A DNA stretch of 64,000 nt from Letharia columbiana (GCF_014066305.1 NW_023501069.1:222001-286000); one strand, 5' to 3'. Positions 49,844 to 61,575 are shown, numbered from the stretch's first letter. The notes: a model not told the origin generated them from the letters alone. Numbers and translations: made by a program.

Positions 49844-50331
49844 GTCTATCAGATTCCTTTTATTGGATCACTACATAGTATCTTTGGTGAGGTGGGTTGA
49901 ATGTGGTGACACGCGTCGCGTTGGGTGTACTGGTGTTCTCGGAAGGAAAGAAAGCGAAACGTACAAGTACGTCATTGGCCGAATCAATTTTCAGCAGGAA
50001 CAATCCGTCGAATTGCTGCCAGAAAGTTTGGCAATTCTAGCAATGCAAGTCCAGTGAAGCGAATCACCATCAGTACAAGAGACAAAGCTTGGATTGTCAT
50101 AGGACTCTCTGCTGGAACTCGTTCTACCCATCGGTGGTCCAATTCTTTGTCCATGACTGGATAAAATTCGAAACAGGCCAACACCAAGGACTACCACTTT
50201 CTTTTGGACAACCTGCCTGCCCCTTTACAAGATTGAAAACCACGAAACTTCCGGGCATTTGCGTATTCGGTGTCAAATCAATCAGTCAGAATCCCCTTCG
50301 AATTCAGAAACCTCCGGATCTGATGATACTC
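49844..50331. other. Spacer between THI20 and F-box gene
   Basis: About 490 bp, upstream of the kinase gene and downstream of the F-box gene. No gene and no thiamine (TPP) riboswitch consensus was seen. Confidence 0.45.
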
Positions 50332-52266
50332 TTAGCATGCAGAATGACAATGGAATGGTACTTCGGGGCCCTTTATACCTCTAAATAGCATGAAGTCGAA
50401 CCGTCCATCTACCTCTGAGGTAATAGTCTCTCTAATCATGGATTGCTCTTCGTCGGTCAAATTGAAATCCACATCCTGCATCGCTATGTTGAGAAGCAGC
50501 CCATCATTGCCCGGGCCAAGGTTCAGGATGAAGTCCATGATCCCATTTGAGGTGAAGCGGGTCTGAGCATTGAATTCCAGTCTGCGCAAGCATTTCATAG
50601 AAGCCATGTCGCTCCATATGGCGTCAGTAATAGCATACCCACTTGACTCCCACACTTCAAGTCTTTGCAGGCTATTCGCCAAAGTGCAGAAGTGCTTGTC
50701 CAGAAAGTAGTCCGAGACTTCCTGAAGTCGCATGTCCGTGAGGTTCTCAAGCTTGCTCAATGACCCCACAAGAAAGTCCACGTCTTCGGGGTTATCACTG
50801 CTCTCGCCTTTCAGCCATAGATCTTGTAGACTCGTCTGTTGCGAAAGTGCCCGATGAAAGTCCCGGCTCTCTGACATCAAATACCCCTCGAGTGCTAACT
50901 TAGTAAGATGAATGCTGCTTTCGAGCAGCACAGGCGTTAAAAGAGCTGGTGCACTGAGTAGATTGTACAGCGAGACTATCCGCAGCCCTTTGCACTGGCA
51001 AAGCCAAGCAACTACATCGAGGAAAGTGTCGTTATGTCTCTTCTCGAGATCTTGGGTCGCGACGCCGTTCTCTGAAAGCAGCAACGAGCTCAAATTGGTA
51101 CACCCTTTCAACATTGACAGCGCAGGTATCGATTCAGCTTTGATGCCGTTGAGTTTCAGCTCGGTCAGAGTCTCCCGATGACAGTTCAGCGCTAGAAAGC
51201 TTTCGGCTCCGATTTGAGAGACGCTGAAGATCTCAAAGGATTCCAAAGATTGGGGGCGTATGTCATTTAGGAAAGTAGCGAAGTGTTGGTCTGCATCATC
51301 CTTTTGCCTGAAAATGGATTAGGGTAGGAGTCCAAAGTTCTCGAAGTATGATCGTACCAGCCATAGAATTGCAGAGCCTTGAACAAGGGGCAATGCGATC
51401 GAATGAGATTCCCTGCACCCTCTAGAGCTTCTCCTCGGTACACATTTAGACGCTGTAGATTTGGCAGCTTTGGTATGCACTGAGACAGTACCCCTTTGAG
51501 GACTAAATGGATAATCAACATATCGCACTGACAGACGAAACAGGCAGAGACATACTGGACCCAGATAACTCTTCCAGCATTGGGGTCTGCCTTGCGATCA
51601 CTTGGCACAGAATCACCGACTGTCCCATTGAGAGGAGAAGAGTACTATACCTTCCAAGAGTCGATTAGCTGTTGTCTCAGCATCGATTCGAAGACCACTC
51701 TTTTTGTTGGAGATTTGAACATTTCGATTGACTTCGAACTTCTCCAGTCCATCCTTGAAGAACATGCTGATCAAATTCAGCGCTTTGCGAAGGATGTCCC
51801 AATGTTACTCAAGCTCACCCACTGGTTTTGCCCAAGAATCTAGCATCCTGGAGCAGATACTCAAGATCCTGAAGACTCAAAGTGCGCACGTATTTTGAAT
51901 AAGGAAACAAGGTCTTGCCCAAGCTGGAGAGTATAAGTGACCTCCACATACTGGCCCATTTCCCAATAAGCTGCTCTCGTCCTTTCTCGTAAGCAGCTCG
52001 GCTAGTTCTTTCTTGTGGGGCCATCTCGATTTCATCATTGTAGGCGCTGGTAACGGGGGCCGTATCGTGCATACTGCGATATGTCAGCATCGAAGTCTGA
52101 TTCTTGTGTGAGAGAAAGCCCTGGTATACCGGTAGATGCTAGCTAGAGCGGGAACAGCGAGCTGCTTTCCGGCACGAGCGCAATGGTAGAGTGTGTCGAA
52201 ATCCCTCTGTTCCCATAGCTGGTGGCAGATCATGTGTAGAAGATCATCTGGGAGAAGCGCTGCCAT
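50332..52266 (-). CDS. F-box protein with leucine-rich-like C-terminus
   Basis: Five exons (minus strand): 52130-52266, 51819-52073, 51651-51766, 51358-51586 and 50332-51307; 570 aa. The first 46 residues, MAALLPDDLLHMICHQLWEQ through PALASIYR, are an F-box, which binds Skp1 in SCF ubiquitin ligases. Exon joins are supported by sense: IYR-MHDTAPVTSAYND, KTSG-MFFKDGLEKFEV and YGW-QKDDADQHFATFLND. The rest is a solenoid of leucine-spaced segments (LKGCTNLSSLLLSEN, LCQCKGLRIVSLYNL, LSKLENLTDMRLQEV), ending GIMDFILNLGPGNDGLLLNI. It resembles a family of uncharacterised fungal F-box proteins; the substrate is unknown. Intron 51308-51357 starts GTACGATCATACTTCGAG, faintly like the introner-like elements. 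It diverges from RAD9. Confidence 0.82.
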
Positions 52267-52448
52267 GGTCGCTGGCAATTGGAAGTTCTGGCTGTAGTGG
52301 TGGAGATCAATCGGCCGAATTACAATGGGTTCAAGATTATTGTAGGAAATGGGTCGAAACGCGATGACGCGAAGCCAAGCGCGTCTCTCAAAGATCCACT
52401 TGGGAAACCTCAGACTTTTTGTAGACAAAGTAGCAACTTTTGATGAGG
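52267..52448. promoter_or_regulatory. Shared divergent promoter, F-box gene / RAD9
   Basis: Only 182 bp separate the start codons of two divergently transcribed genes, so both promoters must overlap. A shadow frame on the minus strand runs through it and should not be taken as coding. No specific site was recognised. Confidence 0.65.
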
Positions 52449-54031
52449 ATGCATACACTAAGCTTCTCACTGACGCTTGAGGGTGTGGTCCGTATCCACG
52501 ACGGAGTCTTGTGTCTTGCAAAGTTCAGCGAAGTGGTGTCATTGGAAGCTCGCAAGGATAAAGTGCGAGAAACTCCATCCTAACTTGTCTTATTTACGTA
52601 GAAATTCATGCTAATCAGCATTGCCAACCCAGCTCATCCTTACTGCCTTGAATTCCTCTAAGTCTGCTTACGCGTCTTTCTCCTTGGATAAGACTGTCTT
52701 CTTCGAAAAATACAATTTCAATGCCTCACAGGCCAAAAGTCAACAGTCTACCGAAGATACCGGAGCACGCTTTACATGTCAATTGTATAACAAAGTATAA
52801 AGGTTATGTCTTCTTATTACTCTCATGTCATCTGACTTCTTCTAGGCGCTTCTCTCTGTCTTCAAGGGCCGATTAGGCGATGTACGAGACAAAGACACGG
52901 CCGTTGAACGCTGCGAGTGTAATATTCAAGATCAGCCTGATAAGACTGAGTGCCGCCTTATCGTGAAGATGCTCTGCAGACATGGTGTGTAGACGTTCTT
53001 AGTCGATGTTGAGATGCTAATGCCTGTGGCCACTGAAAGGTGTCACAAAGACCTACAAGCTTACCTACGAGTCAGTCGAGGTGATGCACGCTTTGTTCAA
53101 TAAGAGCGCAGCAAAGAACACGTGGACCATCGGAGCCAGCACTTTGAGGTCGTTCGCTGAGTATTTTGGGACCAAAACCGAGCAATTGGATATCTCTTCA
53201 GAAGGCGGACGGGCAACATTCACCAGCTATACAGAGAAGATCATGAATGGGCGAGGTTCGCACTATTATTCAATCTGAAGAAGGGCATAAGCTCCGATGA
53301 CTGATGATGATGTAGACGTACTGAAGCAGCCTCTGCAGACATCGATTACTGTAGACAGTTTGGACTTCGAAGACTTCAAGGTAGAGGACCAGCTGCATAT
53401 CGGCATAAGCGTCAAAGACTTCAAAGCCATCGTCACGCACGCCGAAACACTCAAGGCGAGCATCACGGCCTTGTACTCCTTCCCTACTCGACCGATGCAA
53501 CTAAGTTACCACGAGCATGGCATGCAATGCGAATTCACCCTCATGACCATTGGAGATTATCGAGGAAATTCCGTCACGCCAGCACCTGCTGCGGTACGGC
53601 AAGGGTCAGCTGCGCCAGCTGAGAGAGCTACATCACGCCAATCTACTGTCCAGACTGCCGTGCAGCCGAAGACAACGACCATGCCGCCACCGAGCCAATC
53701 ACTATCACGCAGCTTTACCAGAGAGCCGCAAAGTCAAAGAACGCAGAGACCTTCACCTCCACCTCCAAAGGCCAGCTTAGACCCCCAGAGCTTGTTCCTA
53801 CCAGCTGATGAAGACGATGATCGCATATGGGGAGAAAGGATCTATGATAACGAACAGGACACGCTTGGCTGGGACGCGAGCGCCAACAATGTAAACCCTT
53901 CTGTCATCGTTCATGCCGTCAACTCACAGGAGGTTAGGATCCAATTTTGGGCGGTCGAAGAAGTGACCAGGAAAGCTCTTCGAGATTGCCACCATATCCG
54001 GCCTGGCAGGAAGACCCAAATAGCCGCATAG
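52449..54031 (+). CDS. RAD9: DNA-damage checkpoint clamp subunit Rad9 (9-1-1 complex)
   Basis: Exons 52449-52562, 52633-52794, 52846-52984, 53040-53255 and 53316-54031, 448 aa. Rad9 forms the PCNA-like 9-1-1 clamp with Hus1 and Rad1 and activates the ATR pathway in the nucleus. Seen after splicing: MHTLSFSLTLEGVVRIHDGV, KFSEVVSLEARKDKLILTAL, NSSKSAYASFSLDKTVFFEK, ALLSVFKGRL, TYKLTYESVEVMHALF, DQLHIGISVKDFKAIVTHAE and LSYHEHGMQCEFTLMTIGDY, the two halves of the PCNA-like ring. The tail is Ser/Thr/Gln/Pro-rich (phosphorylation region) and includes PPPPKASLDPQSLFLPADED, a motif usual near the end of fungal Rad9. Five short exons with introns of 51-70 bp hide the N-terminus from ORF searches. It converges on ATS1. 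Confidence 0.9.
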
Positions 54032-54612
54032 CGCCCACGCAAAAGATAGCCGAGGCATGTCAAACCCTCAATCTGGCTCTGTTTACCAGCTAATACCACC
54101 CCAGATCCGAGGCTTGTTTGGCGACTGAGATGTTTTGCCCGTCGGACTGTTGCTGCGAGAGTTCGCGTTCGTTATCAGACCGAGTTGCACGATTCAGGCT
54201 TGATCATCTAAGAGTAATCTGTCAGTGGACTGCCAGATCTTAGAACAGCCGAGGCTAACCTGACCTTGTAGAAGGCAACGTGGATCCTAGAGCGTTTTCG
54301 GACGGAACAAAGCGCCGTTAACCGATCCTCAGACATTGAAGAGTTTCGACTCGACGATGGGCTCTCTGATTGCCCGGAAAACGCACAAAATGAAAGCCTG
54401 ATGCCATCTCTCCTATCAATGTATGTGCTGCTCATACCTACAGAGCGAGAATGGCCACAAAATAAGGGCTTCGCCACCGACAATCCTGTCGACTTGCATG
54501 CCGGTGGTACCCTCAAGAGAGAGGCTCGATACCCGAAACTTCGGTCACGCTCCGAAGTGTTTTTTCAGTGTAGTAATTCTAAATCGATCTTGTTGGTGAT
54601 GGATTCTTTCAT
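54032..54612. other. Convergent spacer RAD9 / ATS1
   Basis: A 580-bp interval between two converging genes, presumably both 3' UTRs. Nothing else is recognised. Confidence 0.5.
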
Positions 54613-55680
54613 TCAAGACTCGGGATCTTCTGCCCAGAAAAAACTTGTGGCACACCCAGCTCCAACCCCAATCACTCTCATGGAATGATCCGAATTAGTG
54701 TCTAGGATCTCGTTCCACTTTCCCTTAACATCCCCACTTTCATCTGTGCCGGAACCGCAATTGCCGTGCTCACCCCAACCCCAGCTGATGACCTTCCCCT
54801 CCTTCGTCAACGCGATCACATGCTCACTCCCCACGGCGATCTTCTCGATATGCGGTAGGCCAGGCGGGGCGAGCTGGCCGTGGTCATTGCGGCCCCAAGA
54901 TCTGATCTTCCCAGATCCTTCCAAGACGAAAATACTACCCCAGCTGGCCCCTATGTCTTTCCAATCAGGAACCAAAGCCGGTGCTTGAGATTGGATTTCC
55001 CATTTGCTCGAGCCCAGAACCGTATGTTGCCCACTTGATTGCTCTCCCACTAGGTAAGTGAAGTCTCTTCCGCAGACAGCGCGAACAACCTTAAAGCCCA
55101 CACCTGCAAGTCTTCGTGGTGTGCAAACAATCTCCTCTGGATAACTCAGTTGGCCTTTGCGGCCATTTCCCCAGCCATAGACTATACCGTCATTCAAGAC
55201 AACCACTGCGTGGTCAACGCCACAAGCAACATCCACTATCTTTGACCACTGATGGACTGGAGGGAAGTTTGGAAGGATTTGCAGTGCCATGGAACCTGAT
55301 ATCCCACCTGTACCCTGTTCACCTTTTGAGCCTAAAGCGGCTGTATACACTTCATTCTCCGAGTTCACGAAGATTGAACCATCCCACAAGGCTGAGCATA
55401 ACTTCACTTTGTTGCCCAAGACTGATACGTATGTCGTCTGGAAGATGGGCATTGAGCTCATTGACGAGCGTGAATGCAACTTTGCGTCCCGAGATGAACC
55501 CGCAGAATACACGGTCCCCTCATCATATAGCACCAAAGTATGGTTTCCTCCTGCTGCGATCGTCATTGGTGATCCTGGCAGCTCTGAATTGAGCCAACAT
55601 CTTTGAGGCGTAGATTGATCGACCGTGTTTCCAATGCCCAGTTGCCCCGAGCCATTAGACCCGAAACCATACAAAACCAT
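54613..55680 (-). CDS. ATS1: RCC1-repeat protein, Ats1-like
   Basis: Single exon, 355 aa. RCC1-type blades are visible along the whole length: VLYGFGSNGSGQLGIGNTVD, PMTIAAGGNHTLVLYDEGTV, VACGVDHAVVVLNDGIVYGW, GNGRKGQLS, IRSWGRNDHGQLAPPG and VISWGWGEHGNCGSG. The length and the opening MVLYGFGSNGSGQLG fit yeast Ats1 (333 aa), which works with Kti11/Dph3 in diphthamide synthesis and tRNA wobble-uridine modification. RCC1 proper (a Ran exchange factor) is longer and has an N-terminal nuclear signal not seen here. It diverges from RPS16. The role is assigned by family resemblance; the beta-propeller itself is certain. Confidence 0.82.
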   Translation of the reverse strand: MVLYGFGSNGSGQLGIGNTVDQSTPQRCWLNSELPGSPMTIAAGGNHTLVLYDEGTVYSAGSSRDAKLHSRSSMSSMPIFQTTYVSVLGNKVKLCSALWDGSIFVNSENEVYTAALGSKGEQGTGGISGSMALQILPNFPPVHQWSKIVDVACGVDHAVVVLNDGIVYGWGNGRKGQLSYPEEIVCTPRRLAGVGFKVVRAVCGRDFTYLVGEQSSGQHTVLGSSKWEIQSQAPALVPDWKDIGASWGSIFVLEGSGKIRSWGRNDHGQLAPPGLPHIEKIAVGSEHVIALTKEGKVISWGWGEHGNCGSGTDESGDVKGKWNEILDTNSDHSMRVIGVGAGCATSFFWAEDPES

Positions 55681-55879
55681 TCTGAGAAGTTCTTAAAGGG
55701 TTTTGGACGAGGAAGAACTGTTCAGTGATCTCAGCTTGAATCGATGGCTTGGCATTCCCGGCATTCAGCCCTTACTAGTACTCGCTTAGCGGAGTGCTAG
55801 CGTCCCACACCACGCTAAAAAATTGCGACAACTCGTTCATCTCCAGCCCCATCTATAACATTCTCAACATTCCACCATC
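55681..55879. promoter_or_regulatory. Shared divergent promoter, ATS1 / RPS16
   Basis: A 199-bp interval between divergent start codons. It contains a CT-rich leader just before the ribosomal-protein ATG, as is common for such genes. Confidence 0.6.
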
Positions 55880-56488
55880 ATGGCTACGACACAGAGTGTG
55901 CAGTGCTTCGGCAAGAAGAAGACTGGTATGCTAGGATTGTCCATTTTGCCGTGGTGAAATTGCTAATACGATGCTCTCAGCAACCGCTGTCGCACATTGC
56001 AAGGTAGCCTTCACTCGCCTAGTAGCAAAGCGCGCTCAAACCAGCTGATAACCATTGCTCCAGGCTGGAAAAGGTCTCGTCAAAGTAAACGGCAAACCTC
56101 TCGCCCTCACTCAACCGGAAATCCTTCGTTTCAAGGTATTGTTTCTCTCATCTCTACCTATAATTTTACCCTCCTCTAACAACGACTACTACCACAGGTC
56201 TACGAACCGCTCCTCATTGTCGGCCTCGACAAGTTCGCCAACGTCGACATTCGCGTCCGTGTCTCAGGCGGTGGTCATACATCTCAGATTTACGCTATCC
56301 GCCAAGCCATCGCGAAGTCAATTGTGGCCTACTACCAGAAATATGTGGACGAATATGCGAAGAACCAGTTGAAGCAGGCTTTGGTGACGTACGACCGGAC
56401 GCTGTTGGTGGCAGATAACAGGCGGTGTGAGCCAAAGAAGTTTGGAGGACCAGGAGCAAGAGCGAGGTACCAGAAATCCTATCGTTAG
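55880..56488 (+). CDS. RPS16: 40S ribosomal protein S16 (uS9)
   Basis: Exons 55880-55925, 55981-56003, 56064-56135 and 56198-56488, 143 aa, exactly the usual length. Spliced sequence: [80 protein letters not shown] and the C-terminal [20 protein letters not shown], with the terminal Tyr-Arg that reaches the decoding site. It is part of the small ribosomal subunit head. Three introns of 55-62 bp lie in the first third of the gene, and exon 2 is only 23 bases. It is expected to be strongly expressed. Confidence 0.97.
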
Positions 56489-57655
56489 GGTGGCCATGGA
56501 GGTACGATGGACTGGATGAGGTGCTGCTTAGCTCGATAATGTGGAGACTTTCGACGAAGTTCTCAAGATAGTCCAGCTTTCAGGCCTATGAGGCTCGGGT
56601 CATAGCCGCTTCTTGTCGGCATTGACAAGCTATGTCTATAGCAGGTGATGAACAGGCATACCAAACGTCCTTCTGAAACTTGCGACTCGATATTCGGCAA
56701 GTTGGGCCCTCGTGACTGCTTCGGACGTGAGCTGCTTATTGGGGAGTGCTCTTCCACGTTCAGTCTCCTGCGTTCTAAGTCATCACAACCATATTGATCT
56801 CCTGCGAGCAGGTCCTGATTCCTGACCATCCTTGCACCGTTCTACGGGTCATCTTATAGTCTTTCCTAGACTCTAAACCGCAGTTGTGAACTCCAATTAT
56901 TTTGTGCTCAGCCTGGCTTTTGCTTTGCACATTCATACAGTCCGCTTCAGCTTTTGCTGTTGGTGCGTTCCTTTTGTAGCAGAACTCTTTAACCTCGGCA
57001 TGATTTGGGCTGGGCATTGGTGACCAGGGTCCTTTCTCTAGTGGATCGTATAGCAGTGCGGGGCTAACACAATTACCAACTTCTCATAGCCATTCCACGG
57101 TCCACCGCACGTTGAAGCATGAAGACCTTCAATAATGAACACTAGCACGATCGCTTATGGGTGGGGCACTCAACTGCCGGCATATGTCAACGTCTTTTGG
57201 TATTCGGAGATATCTTTTGATCCAAATTGGACAAGCCCCAAGGTCAATCCACACATCAAGCATTGCCCCGATTACAGGTGTCTTTACCCAAGATTCTACT
57301 TTGACGACCTATCAAAGACCTTGGCACAATGCGTGTCCCTGTCCTAAACAAATTCGCAGTCTCGCACGGACGCAATGCCGGTACTTCAACACGACCCGGA
57401 ATATGTCTTCACTCGTGGAGCTCACAACAAGCTCCGCTCGGACTCTCAAGTTACGAATTGCACTTAGATCATTTCAAGGATTTCTTCCTCTTGCACTAAA
57501 CACCAGGCATTCGAGTACTAGAACCATGGCTGAAAGCTGAGGTGGAAAGGTCTTCGAGCGGGGCGGAACACCTTTGTGGTCAAGAGAACAGTGTATATAC
57601 GTCTTGAGAAGAACCACCAGAAGTTGCTTCTTCATCACAGTTGCTACGAACCACA
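56489..57655. other. Spacer upstream of the cutinase relic
   Basis: About 1.2 kb without a supported gene. A 127-codon plus frame (57157-57540) shows no known domain. Confidence 0.45.
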
Positions 57656-58678
57656 ATGAGATACAGTACGCTACTGTCCTTTGCCTTCGCCCCCAGGACT
57701 CTGGCTTCCCCAGCCCCTGATCCTGTCCAAGTCCGGGCTGCTTCACTAACTTATACCCTTACCAGGTAAGCAGGCCCCGTGAGTCGTTACAGATGTTGCC
57801 TGTTGCCGGCTTCTACGGGTCTCATTTCGTGATGAAAATTGAGGTTTTCCTCACAGATTTAGTCTTTTATTGGCTGCCATGTTCCTCCTTGCTCAAGCCA
57901 CTCGTCTCGATCTTCAATTATATCAGTACTGACACTCCCCACAGCGGCTTCACCGGCCTCCCCACTTCGGTGGCTCCAGCTTCCTGCCTCGGAATCACCA
58001 ACGGCACTACAGACAACGACCTGATCAACGGCGTCTGCAAGAACCTGACCCTCGTTTTCGCTCGCGGCACCACCGAAAACGGCAACATTGGCGATATCGT
58101 CGGCCCTCCTTTTGTCTATGCCCTCGTCAGCATGCTCGGCGAAGCTCGAGTAGCCGTCCAGGGGGTTAATAATTATTCCGCCGACGTCCAGGACTTTCTC
58201 GCTGGGGGAAGCGTCACTGGAAGTCAGAAAATGACGCAGTGTCCGGGAACGAAGTTGTGTGTGTCAAGGTACAGCTAGGGAGCTCAGGTTGCTCACAATG
58301 CTGCGAAATCGGTCTCCCAGGCTCAGACGAGCTTCATCAACTCGGTTTTTCGGTGACCCTGATGACGGTGAGGCGTTTGGCAAGGTGTCTGCGAGCAAAA
58401 TTTCTACAGATTGCCATATTGGTGACGATCTCTGTCTACACGGAGATTTGATTCCGGTTCCGCACTTGGATTATTGTCTGGACGCGGACACCGAGGCCAG
58501 CTTTGCGTTTCAGAAATCAGGGCTGAAGACTGTCGGTGGAGCTGCTTCTAAGAGCTGGGTTAGTCATGGCGAGTTTTGTGCTGCGGAGAGAATTACAGAA
58601 GTCGAATTTGAAGATCATTGGTGGAAATACTGTAGGAGAGACGATCTTCATGAGGAGTCTACGTATAGATACATGTAG
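57656..58678 (+). pseudogene. Cutinase (carbohydrate esterase family 5) pseudogene
   Basis: Exon 1 (57656-57765) begins with a secretion-type leader (MRYSTLLSFAFAPRTLASPA). Intron 57766-57944 precedes exon 2 from 57945. Conserved cutinase pieces: GVCKNLTLVFARGTTENGNI, GDIVGPPFVYAL, VNNYSADVQDFLAGGSVTGS, then RYS-stop-GAQVAHNAAKS, FGDPDDGEAFGK, CHIGDDLCLHGD and IPVPHLDYCLDA. Breaks: the nucleophile motif GYSQG has become RYS followed by TAG (58276-58278); about seven residues are missing between SQKM and TQCPG; and a shift near 58352 moves the rest (to 58678) into another frame. The TAG fits CAG to TAG (CpA to TpA), the type of change RIP makes. Active cutinases hydrolyse plant cutin outside the cell; this copy could not. 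Confidence 0.85.
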
Positions 58679-59126
58679 CACGCTCGTACACAGATTAAGT
58701 GCACTTTCACCTTTTTCTGAGGAAATGAGTCTGGTCGGTATTTGTCTGGCTCGATGGCTCAAAAACTCACTTCACGATTCATATTCAATTCATATTCATG
58801 TTGCATTCATGCCAAGGCTGGTCGGACATCGTCTTCAAGAAGCACTTTCTGCCCCACCAGCCCGAAATGCCAAGCACGTACGAAGTGGTGGAGAGCCAGC
58901 CATGGATTATGAGCCCATCACCGCACCCATCCCTTCCTCCGACGGCTTCAAACCCTACATACCGCCAAAGATAGTTTGAGATACAAGTGAGCACCATGGG
59001 TAAATCACTATTCCCATTCCGAGGCCACCACTTGCAGGTCTTTCCTCACAGGTCTGGCCGATTTTGATATGATCATACTTGAAAATGGCGAAGCTTACTT
59101 GAAACTTTCCATTCTTTGCATCGATC
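58679..59126. other. Spacer between cutinase relic and AAR2
   Basis: About 450 bp, probably 3' relic sequence followed by the AAR2 promoter. No gene is seen. Confidence 0.45.
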
Positions 59127-60642
59127 ATGGACACCACTTTGACAGCAGCCGTCCTCCTCCTCGGACTTCCGCCGGGAATCCTTTGCGGTATCGACCTCCT
59201 CTCCTTCACCACCACCGCCCAGTTTCGAGGCTTAAAAGATTTGCCCCTAGGATGGCATTTTGTCTTCACTAGCGAAACAACATCTCTCTCCGTCCGCGAT
59301 GGCTTCTGGTTCCATGTCCCTACTGCAGTCACAGGTTCCATCCCTCTGATCGTCCGCAAATGGGACACTTCCGGCGGCTCGCTACTTCCCTCAGACCCTG
59401 ATAGCTTCCGTGTCCGCCTGCCTCTTCTATGGGAGAGGAACCTTTCGCCTTATCGACAGTCCGCTGACAAAGAAACGAAGGCTGAAACGGGGGACTGGGC
59501 GAGTTTGACGGAGCATGTGAGCCCGAGGTACGTACATTTCGGAGTAATCCTTCCTGTTTGGTAGTAAATTGGGGCTAGAATCCAGGTTTCGGGAGCAGGA
59601 AGCTCCTTCACTCCCCTAGAAGTTTCCCGCTCCTTAGGTGCAATGCCGCGGATCGGCAGCGAAAAGTTCTTTCTGCTCTTCAAATGTGTCTCGTTTCTCG
59701 GTTTACTACCCAAGTGAACAACACTAATTCCGAAACTTGCGTAGGTTGCTAGGACATCTTACGCAAAATGAAGACTGGAAGATCACGACGGCCAGCTGTG
59801 CGAAGGAAGACAGGGATGAGATACCTGGCCTCACTGCTGAGGATTTTGGAGACGAAGAGAGGGAGTTGGGTATGTTGGGTATTGATCTCAAACGGACGTG
59901 GAGGAAGGGCGCAATAGGAAGAGAAAGGACAGAGGCCGCTCTAGATTCAAGTACTTCTCCCATTCATGCTGTCCTATGAGTCGTCAGACATATCTAGAGA
60001 GTGTTCCGCTCCTAAGACATGTCTCGCGACTCAGAATGCCTCCCGAAATAGTAATGCTAACTCCGGAATCATCAAGGCTGGGCATTAAATGATGTTGTGG
60101 AGCGATGGCAACCCCGGAACCAGAAAGACAAGGGGGAGTGGGGCAGTGTGGTGCTTGGGCAGATGGAAGCCTGCTTCCTGATGGTGTTGACGGTAGCAAA
60201 TTACTCCTGCCTGGAAGAGTGGAAGCGCTGCGTCGGGCTGGTCTTGACGTGCAAACGGGCCGTAAGGGAAAAGGAGGAGTGGTTTGGAACGTTTTTGGTG
60301 CTGTTGAGGAGGCAGATGGAGAGGTGCGAGGATGTTGAGGGAGGCTTGTTTGATTTGAGGGACGAAGGAGGAGCGTATCTGAAGAGTCTTCTGAAAGGGT
60401 TTAAGATGACGCTGGGAAAGGTGTTTGAAGACGCAGAGGGAGAGCAAGTAAGGAAGGAAATGGAGGAGCTAGAGACTTTTATGAAGAGCGAGTATGGGTG
60501 GGAACTAGGGGATGAGTTTGTTAGGAGAGGCATGTTGGAATTGGAGGATGGGGAGCAGGTCGAGATGGAGATGGAGGAGATGGATGGAGAGGATGAGAGG
60601 GGCGAATATGCTCCCGTTGTAGTTGATCTAGCCGATCCCTGA
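59127..60642 (+). CDS. AAR2: U5 snRNP assembly factor Aar2
   Basis: Exons 59127-59527, 59745-59950 and 60077-60642, 390 aa. Aar2 binds Prp8 during U5 snRNP maturation and is released before splicing. Seen: LLGLPPGILCGIDLLSFTTT and QFRGLKDLPLGWHFVFTSET, the N-terminal beta-rich Aar2 signature; then LLGHLTQNEDWKITTASC; and the helical C-terminal domain DSSWALNDVVERW, LGQMEACFLMVLTVANYSCL, EEWKRCVGLVLTC. The acidic tail is rich in Glu and Met. Intron 1 (217 bp) is the second introner-like element. Intron 2 (126 bp) shares the same 3' signature. Without splicing, both would introduce stops, and joins restore conserved residues (HVSPR-LLGHL; DSSWAL). An irony noted: a spliceosome factor hosts the presumptive intron mobile elements. 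Confidence 0.88.
59528..59744 (+). mobile_element. Introner-like element (intron 1 of AAR2)
   Basis: A 217-bp intron homologous to the one at 7126-7280. It shares the opening GTACGTACATTTCGGAG, the internal GGTTTCGGGAGCA block and the end TTCCGAAACTTGCGTAG. Its last 17 bases pair with the first 17 at 13 positions. It is 62 bases longer than the other copy, the extra sequence lying in the middle. It is inserted between AG and G of an Arg codon; the left junction reads AG|GT and so does the right one, a possible short target duplication. Confidence 0.65.
59951..60076 (+). other. AAR2 intron 2, 3' end like the introner elements
   Basis: A 126-bp intron whose end, GCTAACTCCGGAATCATCAAG reduced to the core CTAACTCCGGAAT, closely matches CTGACTCCGAAAT of the Usp intron. 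The 5' end shares only GTAC. It may be an old, diverged copy. Confidence 0.3.
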
Positions 60643-60795
60643 CAAGTGTTGGGGACTGGGTTCGACTCTAGCTTGCACGGGCTATGAGCGTTTGAAGCAA
60701 GCTTGATTTGCACGAAGACCAGGCAAGAGCCGTTCTTCTCGTTTTTTGACTATGACCTCGCTACACAGACCTCCGCCACCAGCAGTACATTCTGC

Positions 60796-61575
<780 letters not shown>

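Noticed and set aside
49844..50331. Possible TPP riboswitch near the thiamine kinase gene
   Set aside because: I looked upstream and in both introns for the conserved CTGAGA-type core with pairing arms and did not find it.
52084..52521. Minus-strand frame extending the F-box gene upstream to 52521
   Set aside because: It overlaps the RAD9 start on the other strand, and the F-box homology begins exactly at the Met at 52266.
60655..60680. GGTTCGACTCT resembling a tRNA B box
   Set aside because: No A box, acceptor stem or cloverleaf could be drawn around it. No tRNA was found anywhere in the window.
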